Under the pieces are notes generated by a model, which made no database searches, was not told the DNA's origin, and saw nothing but the letters and a program-made list of their open reading frames with translations. This document shows positions 21,037 through 32,049 of a stretch of 64,000 nt of DNA, piece after piece. Origin of the DNA: Arion vulgaris (Eukaryota; Mollusca; Gastropoda; Stylommatophora; Arionidae); the NCBI GenBank assembly GCA_020796225.1, contig CM036755.1:64052049-64116048 (forward strand). Reading direction: 5' to 3'. Positions within the stretch are counted from its first letter, which is position 1. Each line of letters begins with the position of its first letter. Position numbers and translations under genes: made by a program.

Positions 21037-23305
21037 TAGTATTTATAACTAGTTTCTGTTCTGTGTATTGCTAGTATTTATAACTATTTTCTGTTGTGTG
21101 TATTGCTAGTATTTATAACTATTTTCTGTTATGTGTATTGCTAGTATTTATAACTATTTTCTGTTCTGTGTATTGCTAGTATTTATAACTATTTTCTGTT
21201 GTGTGTATTGCTAGTATTTATAACTATTTTCTGTTGTGTGCATTGCTAGTATTTATAACTATTTTCTGTTGTGTGTATTGCTAGTATTTATAACTATTTT
21301 CTGTTGTGTGTATTGCTAGTATTTATAACTATTTTCTGTTCTGTGTATTGCTAGTATTTATAACTATTTTCTGTTCTGTGTATTGCTAGTATTTATAACT
21401 ATTTTCTGTTGTGTGTATTGCTAGTATTTATAACTATTTTCTGTTGTGTGTATTGCTAGTATTTATAACTATTTTCTGTTGTGTGTATTGCTAGTATTTA
21501 TAACTATTTTCTGTTGTGTGTATTGCTAGTATTTATAACTATTTTCTGTTGTGTGTATTGCTAGTATTTATAACTATTTTCTGTTCTGTGTATTGCTAGT
21601 ATTTATAACTATTTTCTGTTGTGTGTATTGCTAGTATTTATAACTAGTTTCTGTTCTGTGTATTGCTAGTATTTATAACTATTTTCTGTTATGTGTATTG
21701 CTAGTATTTATAACTATTTTCTGTTGTGTGTATTGCTAGTATTTATAACTATTTTCTGTTATGTGTATTGCTAGTATTTATAACTATTTTCTGTTATGTG
21801 TATTGCTAGTATTTATAACTATTTTCTGTTGTGTGTATTGCTAGTATTTTATAACTAGTTTCTGTTCTGTGTATTGCTAGTATTTATAACTAGTTTCTGT
21901 TGTGTGTATTGCTAGTATTTATAAGTATTTTCTGTTGTGTGTATTGCTAGTATTTATAACTATTTTCTGTTCTGTGTATTGCTAGTATTTATAACTATTT
22001 TCTGTTGTGTGTATTGCTAGTATTTATAACTATTTTCTGTTGTGTGTATTGCTAGTATTTATAACTATTTTCTGTTCTGTGTATTGCTAGTATTTATAAC
22101 TATTTTCTGTTGTGTGTATTGCTAGTATTTATAACTATTTTATGTTGTGTGTATTGCTAGTATTTATAACTATTTTCTGTTCTGTGTATTGCTAGTATTT
22201 ATAACTATTTTCTGTTCTGTGTATTGCTAGTATTTATAACTATTTTCTGTTGTGTGTATTGCTAGTATTTATAACTATTTTCTGTTGTGTGTATTGCTAG
22301 TATTTATAACTATTTTCTGTTGTGTGTATTGCTAGTATTTATAACTATTTTCTGTTCTGTGTATTGCTAGTATTTATAACTATTTTCTGTTGTGTGTTTT
22401 ATAGTATTTATAACTATTTTCTGTTGTGTGTATTGCTAGTATTTATAACTATTTTCTGTTCTGTATTGTAGTATTTATAACTATTTTCTGTTCTGTGTAT
22501 TGCTAGTATTTATAACTATTTTCTGTTGTGTGTATTGCTAGTATTTATAACTATTTTCTGTTGTGTTTTTGCAGTATTTATAACCTATTTTCTGTTGTGT
22601 ATTGCGGGTAATAACTATTTTCGTGTTATTGCTAGTATTTATAACTATTTTCTGTTCTATGTATTGCTAGTATTTATAATATTTTCTGTTCTGTGTATTC
22701 TAGTATTTATAACATTTTCTGTTGTGTGTACTTTAGTATTTATAACTAGTTTCTGTTCTGTGATTGCTAGTATTTATAACTATGTTCTGTTATGATGCTA
22801 GTATTATAATATTTTCTGTTATGTGTATTGCTAAGTATTTATAATATTTCATGTGTTGCAGTATTTATAACTAGTTTCTGTTCTGTGGTATTGCTAGTAT
22901 TTATAACTAGTTTCTGTTTGTGTATTGCTAGTATTTATAAGTATTTTCTGTTGTGTGTATTGCTAGTATTTATAACTATTTTCTGTTCTGTGTATTGCTA
23001 GTATTTATAACTATTTTCTGTTGTGTGTATTGCTAATATTTATAACTATTTTCTGTTGTGTGTATTGCTAGTATTTATAACTATTTTCTGTTATGTGTAT
23101 TGCTAGTATTTATAACTATTTTCTGTTGTGTGTATTGCTAGTATTTATAACTATTTTTGTTGTGTGTATTGCTAGTATTTATAACTATTTTCTGTTGTGT
23201 GTATTGCTAGTATTTATAACTATTTTCTGTTGTGTGTATTGCTAGTATTTATAACTATTTTCTGTTATGTGTATTGCTAGTATTTATAACTATTTTCTGT
23301 TGTGT
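21037..23305. repeat. 35-bp minisatellite (about 64 units)
   Basis: Unit GTGTGTATTGCTAGTATTTA followed by TAACTATTTTCTGTT. Phase is kept exactly for the first 1.3 kb; units from about 22400 to 22900 carry many small deletions, then regular units resume. The first unit begins at the TA flank of the TIR element and the last unit meets a LINE-beta tail. Confidence 0.96.
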
Positions 23306-23372
23306 ATTCGCCATCATCATCAAGTAGCTTGTCCCTTCCGGAACTTGGTTGCTATGACAACAGTCCAGAAAA
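23306..23372 (-). mobile_element. LINE-beta-type 3' tail
   Basis: Complement reads REFFWTVVIATKFRKGQAT then stop, followed by a GATGATGATGG tail. Matches the end of the copy at 24775-24925. Only about 65 bp survive. Confidence 0.6.
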
Positions 23373-23389
23373 ACTCTCTATTATGTGCT

Positions 23390-23635
23390 TCTTCTTCTTC
23401 TTCGAGCGCTTCATATCGACCACTTGTTAAACCACTCTTTGTGATTTGTATGTGATCTGAGCCTAAGGCGATTGTACGTTGTGCCAGTTATGCGCCTACT
23501 AGCAGACCAGCACATCCGATTTCTGCGACGCTTTTTATTTACTATGGTAGCTCTCCTAGGTTCCTACCTTAGTTGCCTCTTACGACATATCTTGTGAGTC
23601 GCAGTGGTACTATTCTTTGCTTCCCTTAAGGACTT
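23390..23635 (-). mobile_element. SINE-C copy
   Basis: GAA tail complement TTCTTCTTCTTCGAGCGCTTC, then ATCGACCACTTGTTAAACCA, GCACATCCGATTTCTGCGAC, CTTACGACATATCTTGTGAG and the head block GTACTATTCTTTGCTTCC. Near full length. Confidence 0.88.
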
Positions 23636-23639
23636 CAAC

Positions 23640-23930
23640 TCTAAATTGGCGATACTATTCATCAAATTTCGATTTTAAAAAGATGTAAAATAGGTCAATT
23701 ACTGATTAATTTGTATAGACATCAGCTTTAAGTGAAAAAAAAAATAATTTAATGATTGTGTGTTTCTCATTACGATGGTTAATGTATTCATATGTTATGC
23801 GTGGGTCTAGCAACTTGATTATACAAATAAATTGCTTCAAGGAGGCTCTATAATTGTTTTGACACAAGGTTCATGCTAGAATGTTACCTGTAGTAATATG
23901 AAAAGGAGTGTGTGTTTAATGATTAATTAT
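23640..23930. other. AT-rich sequence, no recognised feature
   Basis: No frame or repeat similarity seen. Confidence 0.5.
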
Positions 23931-23934
23931 GGCT

Positions 23935-24365
23935 TGTCTGTGGTGTAGATGTTAAATACTCGCTTCTCGTTCTAACGGTACTGGGTTCGCTCCTTCGTGG
24001 AGACATCGGGATATTTTTCCAGAGACCACGCATCTCAGTGTAGGTGAGATTGAGTGCCTAGTCCTATCGGAGACTAACGATACAACGTAGATCTCGTGCT
24101 CAATTTGAGAACGTAAAAGAACAAATGACAGTTCAAAATCAGGAAGAGCAGGCTGGAAAGTCGTTGCCTTGGCAACATTCATTAGAAAGATTAAAAATAG
24201 AATTCCTACATAAATATCTTCCTCAAAATTACATCGGGGACTCTCGCCGGTGCTACGGAGTTCGTGGAATGCAGCTGAGATCTTCCTGTGTAAGAACAAG
24301 CCCGTAGTACGCATGGTTACTCACCGAAGTGCAATGATGATGGTACTCCTATCAATCAATGAATC
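23935..24365 (+). mobile_element. SINE-G, near full length
   Basis: Head GTCTGTGGTGTAGATGTTAA and B-box-like ACTGGGTTCGCTCCTTCG, body AGACATCGGGATATTTTTCC, TCAGTGTAGGTGAGATTGAG, GCAGGCTGGAAAGTCGTTGC, TCTCGCCGGTGCTACGGAG, GCTGAGATCTTCCTGTGTAA, and a tail of TCAATCAATGAATCAATCAA. Serves as the reference for this family. Confidence 0.9.
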
Positions 24366-24394
24366 AATCAATTAATCAGTCTATAAAGTAAAAG

Positions 24395-24675
24395 TAAAAA
24401 AAGGAACCCTTTCATACCTCGTGGTATATAGGTCAATACAGTGTTAGCCCTGTATTTTTCATTGACCGTCGGCACACGATGGGTGATGTGGTCAGCATCA
24501 CGCCGGCCGCCTTTACTTTCCCAGAGCATGTCTGGTACCCAGTTGAGGCTGGGTCGACCTGAGAAACGTCGCGGTCGGGAAAAATTCCACACGCATTGCG
24601 GTAGCTGAACCCAAACCATCAGCCTTGAGAATCGAGTTCACTAACAACTACGCTACATCAGCTCTCTAATCAGTC
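24395..24675 (-). mobile_element. SINE-F copy
   Basis: Minus strand: tail TTTCATACCTCGTGGTATAT on plus, ACACGATGGGTGATGTGGTC, GTCTGGTACCCAGTTGAGGC, then head complement ending TAACAACTACGCTACATCAG. Near full length and close to the copy at 60265. Confidence 0.9.
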
Positions 24676-24774
24676 TATATCTTTAGTAATTTTCCTGACA
24701 TTTGTTAGGATTGATATAACATTGGAATTAAAAATACAAACGATATCACATAAGCTAAATATACCATTTGCAAT

Positions 24775-24925
24775 GTACGTAAGACGATGGGCGCAGGCTA
24801 TCATTGACGATCTGAGAATAACTGCTGCTTACACGGCCAACTTGCAGAAAAGAGAGTTTTTCAGTACTGCTGCATGGAGCCAAGTTCCGAAGGCTCAAGC
24901 AACTTGGTGATGATGATGAATGTAC
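24775..24925 (+). mobile_element. LINE-beta-type 3' fragment
   Basis: Reads RRWAQAIIDDLRITAAYTAN, QKREFFSTAAWSQVPKAQAT and then stop codons followed by GATGATGATGA. Same C-terminus type as 23306-23372 and related to LINE-beta (ITAAEAGHLAYEREK). Confidence 0.7.
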
Positions 24926-25029
24926 GTTTCGTGGACAGCTAGAAAGATTAATGAAGAGATCATGTTAGAAACAGATTCATATTGAAATCTAATCAATCGA
25001 ATAAGAAGAAGACAATCATGGTTTTTCTG

Positions 25030-25262
25030 ACATATTGTGGGTGTATGTAGCTTAGCAGTAGAAGCTCCATACAACCCAAGATACGTGATTCAAGCTCCAC
25101 GGCAGGCATTTTGGAAGCATATTCGTTTCCGTGGGATTTTTACGAAAGGTAAAAATAGACCTAACCGTCCAGAAAGCAATGGCAAACTACTGAGCGTATA
25201 TTTGGTGCCTAGACTCGTTTACTGTGGTTGATGGCTACGTCCTGTAAAGGATCTGTCACGAT
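25030..25262 (+). mobile_element. SINE-E, reference copy
   Basis: Head GTATGTAGCTTAGCAGTAGA and B-box-like CGTGATTCAAGCTCCACG, then TTTCCGTGGGATTTTTACG, CCAGAAAGCAATGGCAAACT, TTTACTGTGGTTGATGGCTA and GTCCTGTAAAGGATCTG. Other copies: 41350 (partial), 53485 (minus), 60543/60906 (split). Confidence 0.8.
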
Positions 25263-25271
25263 CTTCGTTTT

Positions 25272-25470
25272 TAAATTAGAAGGAGAAGTTTAGAACATTT
25301 GATTACAACAGAAAAAATACAAGGGAAGAGGGATAAAGGGACACAATTCTGGACGGAATGAAATCATAGTTTGCCAATGGTTCGGTGACGGAGGTGTTGG
25401 ATTGTACCAGAGACAGACAGATGTGGAGAGACATGATCGCCGACGTCAACCGTTACAGCACTTGATTGCT
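25272..25470 (+). mobile_element. LINE-J C-terminal fragment
   Basis: Frames join to LLEHLITTEKIQGKRDKG, ILDGMKSW-like and TRDRQMWRDMIADVNR. The KIxGKRDRGRQR block also appears on minus at 35535, 37265 and 48260. Dead LINE tail. Confidence 0.65.
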
Positions 25471-25474
25471 TGAA

Positions 25475-26250
25475 TATACGTTTACGTACAGAAATATATA
25501 CTGAAAATAAAGGATTTGCTTCAAGAGAGAACTCAGGTAGACTAAGCGTGCTTAGTCACAAACTGAACAGGGGACACAAAAGAATAATCAGGACATTTTT
25601 ATAGTACATACTACAACTGAGGGGGATTGCCCGTTGTGTGGTTACAGGAGCTCGTATGTTCACAGTAGTAGAAATATTTAAGAAAAATCAATTGAGAAAC
25701 TAGTTTAGAAGGAATTATACCTGTGTGTTGGTGATACAGGTGTGTTTTGATATTAACTTACCTGGAGGTGGTCCGTTGTGCCTGCAGCTAGGAAATTAAT
25801 ATTAAATGTGTGTTGTTGAATTTCTGATGCAGTCAGTACATTTTATGTGTTTCTGTAGGATTGAGAGGGAAGCATCGTGTTCATAGGAAAAATACAAATA
25901 TTTTGTGAGTGGTTTATGTTCGTGTGAATTTAATGACAAGTTTGTTCTTTCTGAAATGTCTTTTTCTCTAAAAGGTTTTTTCCCACCTAAATAGTGGTTT
26001 ACATAGAGTGGTATTGTTAACAGTGGTGTGCATATTTGTTCTCCAAGTTCGTGATCAATGTATCGTTGGGAACAGAGGCGAGGTTATGCATCGGAATGTG
26101 AAGTGCTATCGTAAATGTGATATCAACGCCGTTGGTACCGGTCGACAGATAACGTACGTCTATCGTTATAAATGTTAGATATGCAACGCGTTAGTCGGGC
26201 GAAGGCGATAACGGAAGTGCTATCGTTATTAAATGTAGATATACGACGCA
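25475..26250. other. no clear element; weak local direct repeat
   Basis: 25475-26100 shows nothing recognisable. At 26110-26250 GTGCTATCGTTATTAAATGT and TATCGTTATAAATGTTAGAT type stretches repeat imperfectly two to three times. Confidence 0.45.
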
Positions 26251-26254
26251 CGTT

Positions 26255-26500
26255 TGGGCCGCCTGAAAAGGAAGCAAAGAATAGTACCACTGCGACCTAC
26301 AAGGCATGTCGTAAGAGGTGACTGATGTAGAACCTAGGGAAGCTACCCTAGTAAATAAAAAGTATCGCAGAAATCGGATGTCTGGCCGACTTGTAGGCGC
26401 ATAACTGATACAACGTGCAATTGCTCTTAGGCTCATATCACATACAAATCACACAGATATTGGTCGATAGTTAGTGTTCGAAACAGAAGAAGAAGAAGAG
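26255..26500 (+). mobile_element. SINE-C copy
   Basis: Plus strand: GGAAGCAAAGAATAGTACCA, CTGCGACCTACAAGGCATG, AGAAATCGGATGTCTGGCC, CTTGTAGGCGCATAACTGAT, TTAGGCTCATATCACATAC and a GAAGAAGAAGAAGAGGAA tail. Confidence 0.88.
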
Positions 26501-26649
26501 GAAAATATTGAAGCGGTGGGTTCATGGTTTAGTGTGCACTAAAACCAGGATTATATATTTTATGTAAACAATGTTGGTAATGCCTCACTAAACATAGGAC
26601 ATAGTTTAGCTTGGAAATTTGTATTCTTTTCCTTCTCTTCCACCTTTTA

Positions 26650-27325
26650 CTTCTTTATAGAAGTGTTGGGGGTGAAACGTAGTGATCTTGTGTGTGCTTG
26701 TTTTAAGGCACTTTGTAAGCTAATATTCATGTTCGTAAGGCTGTTCTTGATGCCGTCACACCATCTTTTGCGTGGTCTTTCTCTTGCTTTGTCTATCTAT
26801 TGTCTATTCCCAGGTGGAAGATGTAGTTGGCTGTCCACTCTTGCCGTTATGCGTAGAGATGGGAGCTTTAATTTGCGTTCTAGAGCTAGATGAGTCGCCC
26901 TTGTTGTGCTGTATCCGTGTTTATGTAGTGTGGTCTTGGTATTGTCTATCCATCTTTTCTTGGTCTTCCCTTAGCTCTAGTACCCGATCTCTTTTATTGT
27001 ATGCTGTTATTGGTGGTTTGTTGTATTTCATTCTCATTAAATGTTCAAACCACTGTATTTGTTGTCTTTCGATGTATTCGGTGCATGAAGTTATGCCCAC
27101 TCTGTTTCTGATGTCCTCATTTCGTAGTTTGTCTTTCCTGGTGACTCCCACTGCCTTCCTCAAGCATTTCATTTCACACGTGGCGAGCTTTCTGTGATGT
27201 GTTGCTGTAAGAGACCAAGTTTTGCACTGGTAACAAAGTGTTGGTAGGAAAATATTTGCTTTGTACTCATTATACTTTTTCTGTGTGGCTCTATGTGGTA
27301 GAAACAAACTATGTTGTGTGCCTCC
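26650..27325 (-). mobile_element. LINE-alpha2 C-terminal half
   Basis: Minus strand: IFLPTLCYQCKTWSLTATHH, ATCEMKCLRKAVGVTRKDK, LRNEDIRNRVGITSCTEYI, RQQIQWFEHLMRM, then a degraded tail. It is the region after the catalytic core, as in LINE-alpha but with different residues. A plus-strand copy of the same family is at 51225-51665. Frameshifts and stops present. Confidence 0.78.
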
Positions 27326-27425
27326 CACTGCTGTTTATAACATACATGGACAACATAAGTAGAGAAGCAGGAATAGAGGAAGAAAATATTAGGACTAATA
27401 TAAAATTAAATTGTTATTATTTTAC
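27326..27425 (+). mobile_element. LINE reverse transcriptase scrap, inverted relative to 26650-27325
   Basis: Plus strand reads LPLLFITYMDNISREAGIEE and NIRTNIKLN, the stretch between motif B and motif C of LINE reverse transcriptase (compare LSPLLF...IAYMDKITLK in LINE-alpha). It begins exactly where the minus-strand LINE-alpha2 ends, so it may be the inverted 5' part of that same insertion. Confidence 0.6.
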
Positions 27426-27439
27426 ATTAATGTGTTATG

Positions 27440-27672
27440 TGAGAGCGGATGTAGCGTAGTTGTTAGTGAATTCACTTCTTAGTCTAGTAGTACAGCTTCA
27501 ATTCTACCATAGGCTTGAAATATTTTTCAACCTCAAATGGGTACCAGGAAAAATACTGAGAAGTAAAAGGCATGATGTTGACCACATCACCCATCGTGTG
27601 CCGATGCTTAATACAAAGTACGGGCCTAACACCGTATGACTCTTTAGACCTCGAGGTAGGAAAAATGATTCC
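27440..27672 (+). mobile_element. SINE-F, diverged copy
   Basis: Head GCGGATGTAGCGTAGTTGTT, then TTTTTCAACCTCAAATGGGT, GACCACATCACCCATCGTGT, GGGCCTAACACCGTATGAC and GACCTCGAGGTAGGAAAAAT. The B box is damaged (CAGCTTCAATTCTACC). Confidence 0.8.
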
Positions 27673-27984
27673 TTCTCCTCTTCTGTTGGTTCTCTCCTCG
27701 CAATCAAGATTTTTGGATTCAGCAGACATTTTGAACGCAGATTCACGATAATAGAACCGATTCTCGCCTAGCAACCATATATTTACATTCAGCAGATATC
27801 TCGAAGGCAGGCTGATGATGTTAAGACAGACTAATTCCTAAGAGAAACGATACTTATCTTTTCCAAACAATTTTAATGCCACTTTGTGTGTGTCATAGAT
27901 AGTTCACTTTCCTCAATTTTCTTCAAATCTGACGTCTTGTTGGATAGTTGTTTTTTTTTCTGTGTTCACAAAATTCTGCTCTGC
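27673..27984. other. no recognised feature
   Basis: Only a weak imperfect direct repeat (ATTCAGCAGACATTTTGAAC at 27717 versus ATTCAGCAGATATCTCGAAG at 27787). Confidence 0.45.
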
Positions 27985-28092
27985 AATACTATTCTTGTGC
28001 CCGGGTGTTGTCGGGTCCCATTAGGAAAGCAAAGAATAACAATACTGCGACCTACATGTCATGTTGTAAGAGGCAACTAAGACAGCATTCGA
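27985..28092 (+). mobile_element. SINE-C 5' fragment
   Basis: TGCCCGGGTGTTGTCGGGTC, then GAAAGCAAAGAATAACAATA and CTGCGACCTACATGTCATG; the family body and tail are absent after about 28092. Confidence 0.7.
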
Positions 28093-28151
28093 ATTGGGGT
28101 TGAGCACCCCATCTGGTAGCAAACTTAAGTTACAAAATTCAACTAACAATT

Positions 28152-28393
28152 CTTCTTCTTTGCGTTTGTTCTTTACGACCAATTTGAATCACTCTTTGTG
28201 ATATGTTTGATCTTTGCCAAGAACATGTATATACGTTGCACATTGGTTTGGTAGGCCCCTAAACGCATAGACTTCTACACGTTTAGGACATGTGCATCCG
28301 ATTTCAGCCAAACCTCCTTAGTCGCCTCTTACGACATGCGTGGCAGGTAACAGTGGTTCTATTCTTTACACCCCAAATTTGGGCCCCGTAACC
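28152..28393 (-). mobile_element. SINE-A with 10-bp TSD
   Basis: Minus strand; plus reads CTTCTTTGCGTTTGTTCTTT, TTGGTTTGGTAGGCCCCTAA, CTTACGACATGCGTGGCAG and ATTTGGGCCCCGTAACC. Flanked by ACTAACAATT at 28142-28151 and 28394-28403, fixing both ends and a length of 242 bp. Confidence 0.9.
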
Positions 28394-28444
28394 ACTAACA
28401 ATTAAATCGCATTAGTTGGTTGAAGGCCTTTGGAGCACCCAGGT

Positions 28445-28500
28445 TAAAGGGCACAGAGAGAGTAGAGAGGTGAGAGAGAGAGGAGTGAGAGAGGAGAGAG

Positions 28501-28538
<38 letters not shown>

Positions 28539-28658
28539 GAGAGAGAGAGAGAGAGAGAGTAAAGAGAAGAGAGTAGAGAGAGAGTGAGGAGAGAGAGAGA
28601 GGAGAGAGAGAGAGGAGAGAGAGAGGAGAGAGAGAGAGTGAGAGAGAGAGAGAGAGTG

Positions 28659-28690
<32 letters not shown>

Positions 28691-28797
28691 AGAGAGAGAG
28701 GAGTGAGAGAGAGAGAGAGAGAGTGAGAGAGAGGTGAGAGAGAGAGAGAGAGAGAGGAGAGAGGAGTGAGAGAGGAGAGAGAGAGAGAGAGAAATAT
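28445..28797. repeat. GA-rich microsatellite
   Basis: Interrupted (GA)n with GGAG, GTGA and GTAG interruptions; about 350 bp. Serine/leucine frames on minus are artefacts. Confidence 0.96.
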
Positions 28798-28949
28798 ACC
28801 ACCCTTACTTAGCGGGAAAAGTATTTACAGTTAACAAATTTGACTACATCGCGCCTGAGCGATTGCAAACCGGAGCTTTCTTACCACTTGAAAAACATCA
28901 GAGATCAAAACACACATCTATCCATGTCACGTTTGACATACAAGACCTC

Positions 28950-29225
28950 CACACAAAATTGTTATTGTTGCCCATTCTGCAACCTTTCTACCAACTGTTT
29001 CCCATGTCCGACGAGGATCTTTAAACTCTCTTTCCACAGTTATTCTCCATGTTTCCTTTTGGACGTCCGGGCCTTCTTTTCCCATTTGCAGTCAATTGAA
29101 GAGCTGTTCTACTCAATGCCCCTACTGGCATACGGCATACATAACCAACTCTCCTTCAGTCTTTGAATTTTAATGATAGTCTCCAATAACGCAAAGTTTG
29201 AGAGCTCTGCATTTGCTAATGTATT
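28950..29225 (-). mobile_element. LINE-gamma-like C-terminal fragment
   Basis: Minus strand reads LSRTALQLTANGKRRPGRPK followed by GNMENN and KRV, the same layout as SLIWTPEGKRKRGRPRETLR in LINE-gamma. Broken by frameshifts. Confidence 0.6.
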
Positions 29226-29299
29226 TGACAATTAAAAACATATATAAATAATGAATATAGTCCTTAAAACTTAAGGCCTAAAGCCGAAAGATTATCTTA

Positions 29300-29515
29300 A
29301 TTACACCAGGATTTACCCATATGGATCGGTCCTCTCCGCAGAAATGACACGCCAGCAGCAGAAGTAATGCACAAAGCAGAGCTCCGTAACTCCGAGAATA
29401 ATCATAGTGGTCTCTGGAAAAAATGCACGCGTGAAAATAACGGCGCGGTCCGGATTTGAAACCATGACCTTCGGGACGTAATGCCTGGGCTTAGCCACCC
29501 CGCTGAAGAGACCCT
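29300..29515 (-). mobile_element. SINE-D copy
   Basis: Minus strand: plus reads TTTACCCATATGGATCGGTC, CCGCAGAAATGACACGCCAG, CGCGGTCCGGATTTGAAACC (B box complement) and ends near GGCTTAGCCACCCC. Confidence 0.85.
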
Positions 29516-29519
29516 TCTT

Positions 29520-29695
29520 CATATTCTTCGGCGTTCGCCCGCTGTGAATTCAGGCGTTAGCCATGACGTCTGGTGTGGTGCTTCTGACTGAATTTTGCGT
29601 TAGCCCTGCTTATACCATTTGACTGGTGTCCTCCGCAATACAGGCGAGCCTTCGTCGACCTCAGTGGTAACAGAGACCCATAACAGAGATCCCAA
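29520..29695 (+). repeat. dispersed repeat K, copy 2
   Basis: CGCTGTGAATTCAGGCGTTA, GTGGTGCTTCTGACTGAATT and CATTTGACTGGTGTCCTCC match the copy at 4868-5035. Directly follows SINE-D. Confidence 0.65.
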
Positions 29696-30230
29696 GACCT
29701 ACAACTTTGTAGCAATTATAACATTATAGAGGTTCGTACCATGCTATTATTACGACCCCTAGACGTCTGTTTCAACAACAGATTAAAAACTGTAGTAGAC
29801 CGATCCTCTAAGCCTTACTTAACCTACTGCACTAGACGACAGCACGTTACCGTTGGTGATCTAGCTACTTCTCTTTAGTTAAACGGCTGATTCACTCTCT
29901 TATCTACGTTCCTGAACTAGGTCATAGATCATGCGATCGTTGATTGCACATTCTACAGGCACGCACTGTTTCGTTTGTATTCCAAGTTCACAACTTTTCT
30001 TTATTTGTAAAAGCTTTGTGTGCTGGATTTGCATATAAGTAAACCTGATTACAGTTGAGTACAACCGGTTATTCAGTACAAATGATGAAAATGGGTACGC
30101 CAATGATCTGAGTTGGGGAAAAGTTACAATATCTCGTTGGATAGCGGCCCACTATAACAGAAGACCATTTAGTTCATTCAGGATATCGGAAATTATTGTT
30201 GATGCGGGCTGTCTTTGATACGTGTTTGAT
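29696..30230. other. no recognised feature
   Basis: Mixed-composition sequence without repeats or convincing frames. Confidence 0.45.
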
Positions 30231-31440
30231 AGAACATTGTATTGGAAATTAACACAATTTTGTGATTATTTCTTGATAAAAAGTGTTAATAATACAAACT
30301 CTCCGTAGCGTGAATTGTTATTTGTAATACAACATAATTGTGTGATTATTTCTTGATAAAAAGTGTTAATAATACAAACTCTCCGTAGCGTGAATTGTTA
30401 TTTGTAATACAACATAATTGTGTGATTATTTCTTGATAAAAAGTGTTAATAATACAAACTCTCCGTAGCGTGAATTGTTATTTGTAATACAACATAATTG
30501 TGTGATTATTTCTTGATAAAAAGTGTTAATAATACAAACTCTCCGTAGCGTGAATTGTTATTTGTAATACAACATAATTGTGTGATTATTTCTTGATAAA
30601 AAGTGTTAATAATACAAACTCTCCGTAGCGTGAATTGTTATTTGTAATACAACATAATTGTGTGATTATTTCTTGATAAAAAGTGTTAATAATACAAACT
30701 CTCCGTAGCGTGAATTGTTATTTGTAATACAACATAATTGTGTGATTATTTCTTGATAAAAAGTGTTAATAATACAAACTCTCCGTAGCGTTAAATATTT
30801 GTAATACAACATAATTGTGTGATTATTTCTTGATAAAAAGTGTTAATAATACAAACTCTCCGTAGCGTTAAATATTTGTAATACAACATAATTGTGTGAT
30901 TATTTCTTGATAAAAAGTGTTAATAATACAAACTCTCCGTAGCGTTAAATATTTGTAATACAACATAATTGTGTGATTATTTCTTGATAAAAAGTGTTAA
31001 TAATACAAACTCTCCGTAGCGTTAAATATTTGTAATACAACATAATTGTGTGATTATTTCTTGATAAAAAGTGTTAATAATACAAACTCTCCGTAGCGTT
31101 AAATATTTGTAATACAACATAATTGTGTGATTATTTCTTGATAAAAAGTGTTAATAATACAAACTCTCCGTAGCGTGAATTGTTATTTGTAATACAACAT
31201 AATTGTGTGATTATTTCTTGATAAAAAGTGTTAATAATACAAACTCTCCGTAGCGTGAATTGTTATTTGTAATACAACATAATTGTGTGATTATTTCTTG
31301 ATAAAAAGTGTTAATAATACAAACTCTCCGTAGAGTTAAATATTTGTAATACAACATAATTGTGTGATTATTTCTTGTAAAAGTGTTAATAATACAAACT
31401 TCCGTAGAGTTAAATTTGTGTAATCAACATAATTGGGTTT
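30231..31440. repeat. 80/77-bp satellite in blocks
   Basis: Unit includes CAACATAATTGTGTGATTAT, TTCTTGATAAAAAGTGTTAA and CAAACTCTCCGTAGCG. About seven 80-bp units with GTGAATTGTTATTTG (to about 30780), five 77-bp units with GTTAAATATTTG (to about 31170), two 80-bp units, then a decayed edge. Within a block units look identical. Confidence 0.95.
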
Positions 31441-31559
31441 GACATTTGTGTCTTTTTTAAATGAATTCTTTTTTATATAACAATAGAGGAATGCTTAAGG
31501 TCACAAAGCGTAAGTTGTCTGCTTTGCGGGAATTTCCATTTGTGCTGAACGTCTTATCA

Positions 31560-31642
31560 CTCCAGTGTTTGTGGCTGGATCTCTCTCTCACTCTTCTCTC
31601 TCTGTCTCCTCTCTGTCTCTCTCTCTCTCTCTGTGTGTAGCA
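31560..31642. repeat. CT-rich microsatellite
   Basis: (CT)n with TGTCTC interruptions. Confidence 0.9.
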
Positions 31643-31644
31643 TG

Positions 31645-32030
31645 TGACGCCCTTAGAACTTAGGACAGCACCAAATACACACCATTCTTCTATGTTCTTG
31701 ACAGGGCGTATTGTGTTTCAACTATGATTCATTTATTTTAAGTCAAATTTCCTCCTCCAGGTCGCTTTGGTTCTTCCACGTTTTTGTTTACCCTCTAATG
31801 TCCCTCTCAGTGCAGTTTTCATGACAGAGTTAGCCTCCATGAGTATCACATGTCATATCCATCTCCACCGTCTCCGTTGATAATTGTGTTCATATTCTTT
31901 GTTGACAATATGCACAGTAATTCTTGGTTAGACATAGTATTTGTCCAGAACATGCATACGAACATTCACAGACAAGTTGTATGGAAGGTAGAGAGTTTGA
32001 ACATATCTTGTAATGCCATTCTCCAGCAAT
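31645..32030 (-). mobile_element. LINE-gamma-like C-terminal fragment
   Basis: Minus strand joins to RRRWRWI-HVILMEANSV, KTALRGTLEGKQKRGRTKAT and WRRKFDLK, the RWxGHVLRM then EGKRKRGRPKTTWRR order of LINE C-termini. The upstream part (NLSVNVRMHVLDKYY) has a close relative at 41575-41830. Confidence 0.65.
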
Positions 32031-32049
32031 TTTATCCACATCGTTCACC

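Noticed and set aside
21040..23305. CRISPR-like regular array
   Set aside because: The repeats are contiguous without unique spacers, and the window is clearly eukaryotic.
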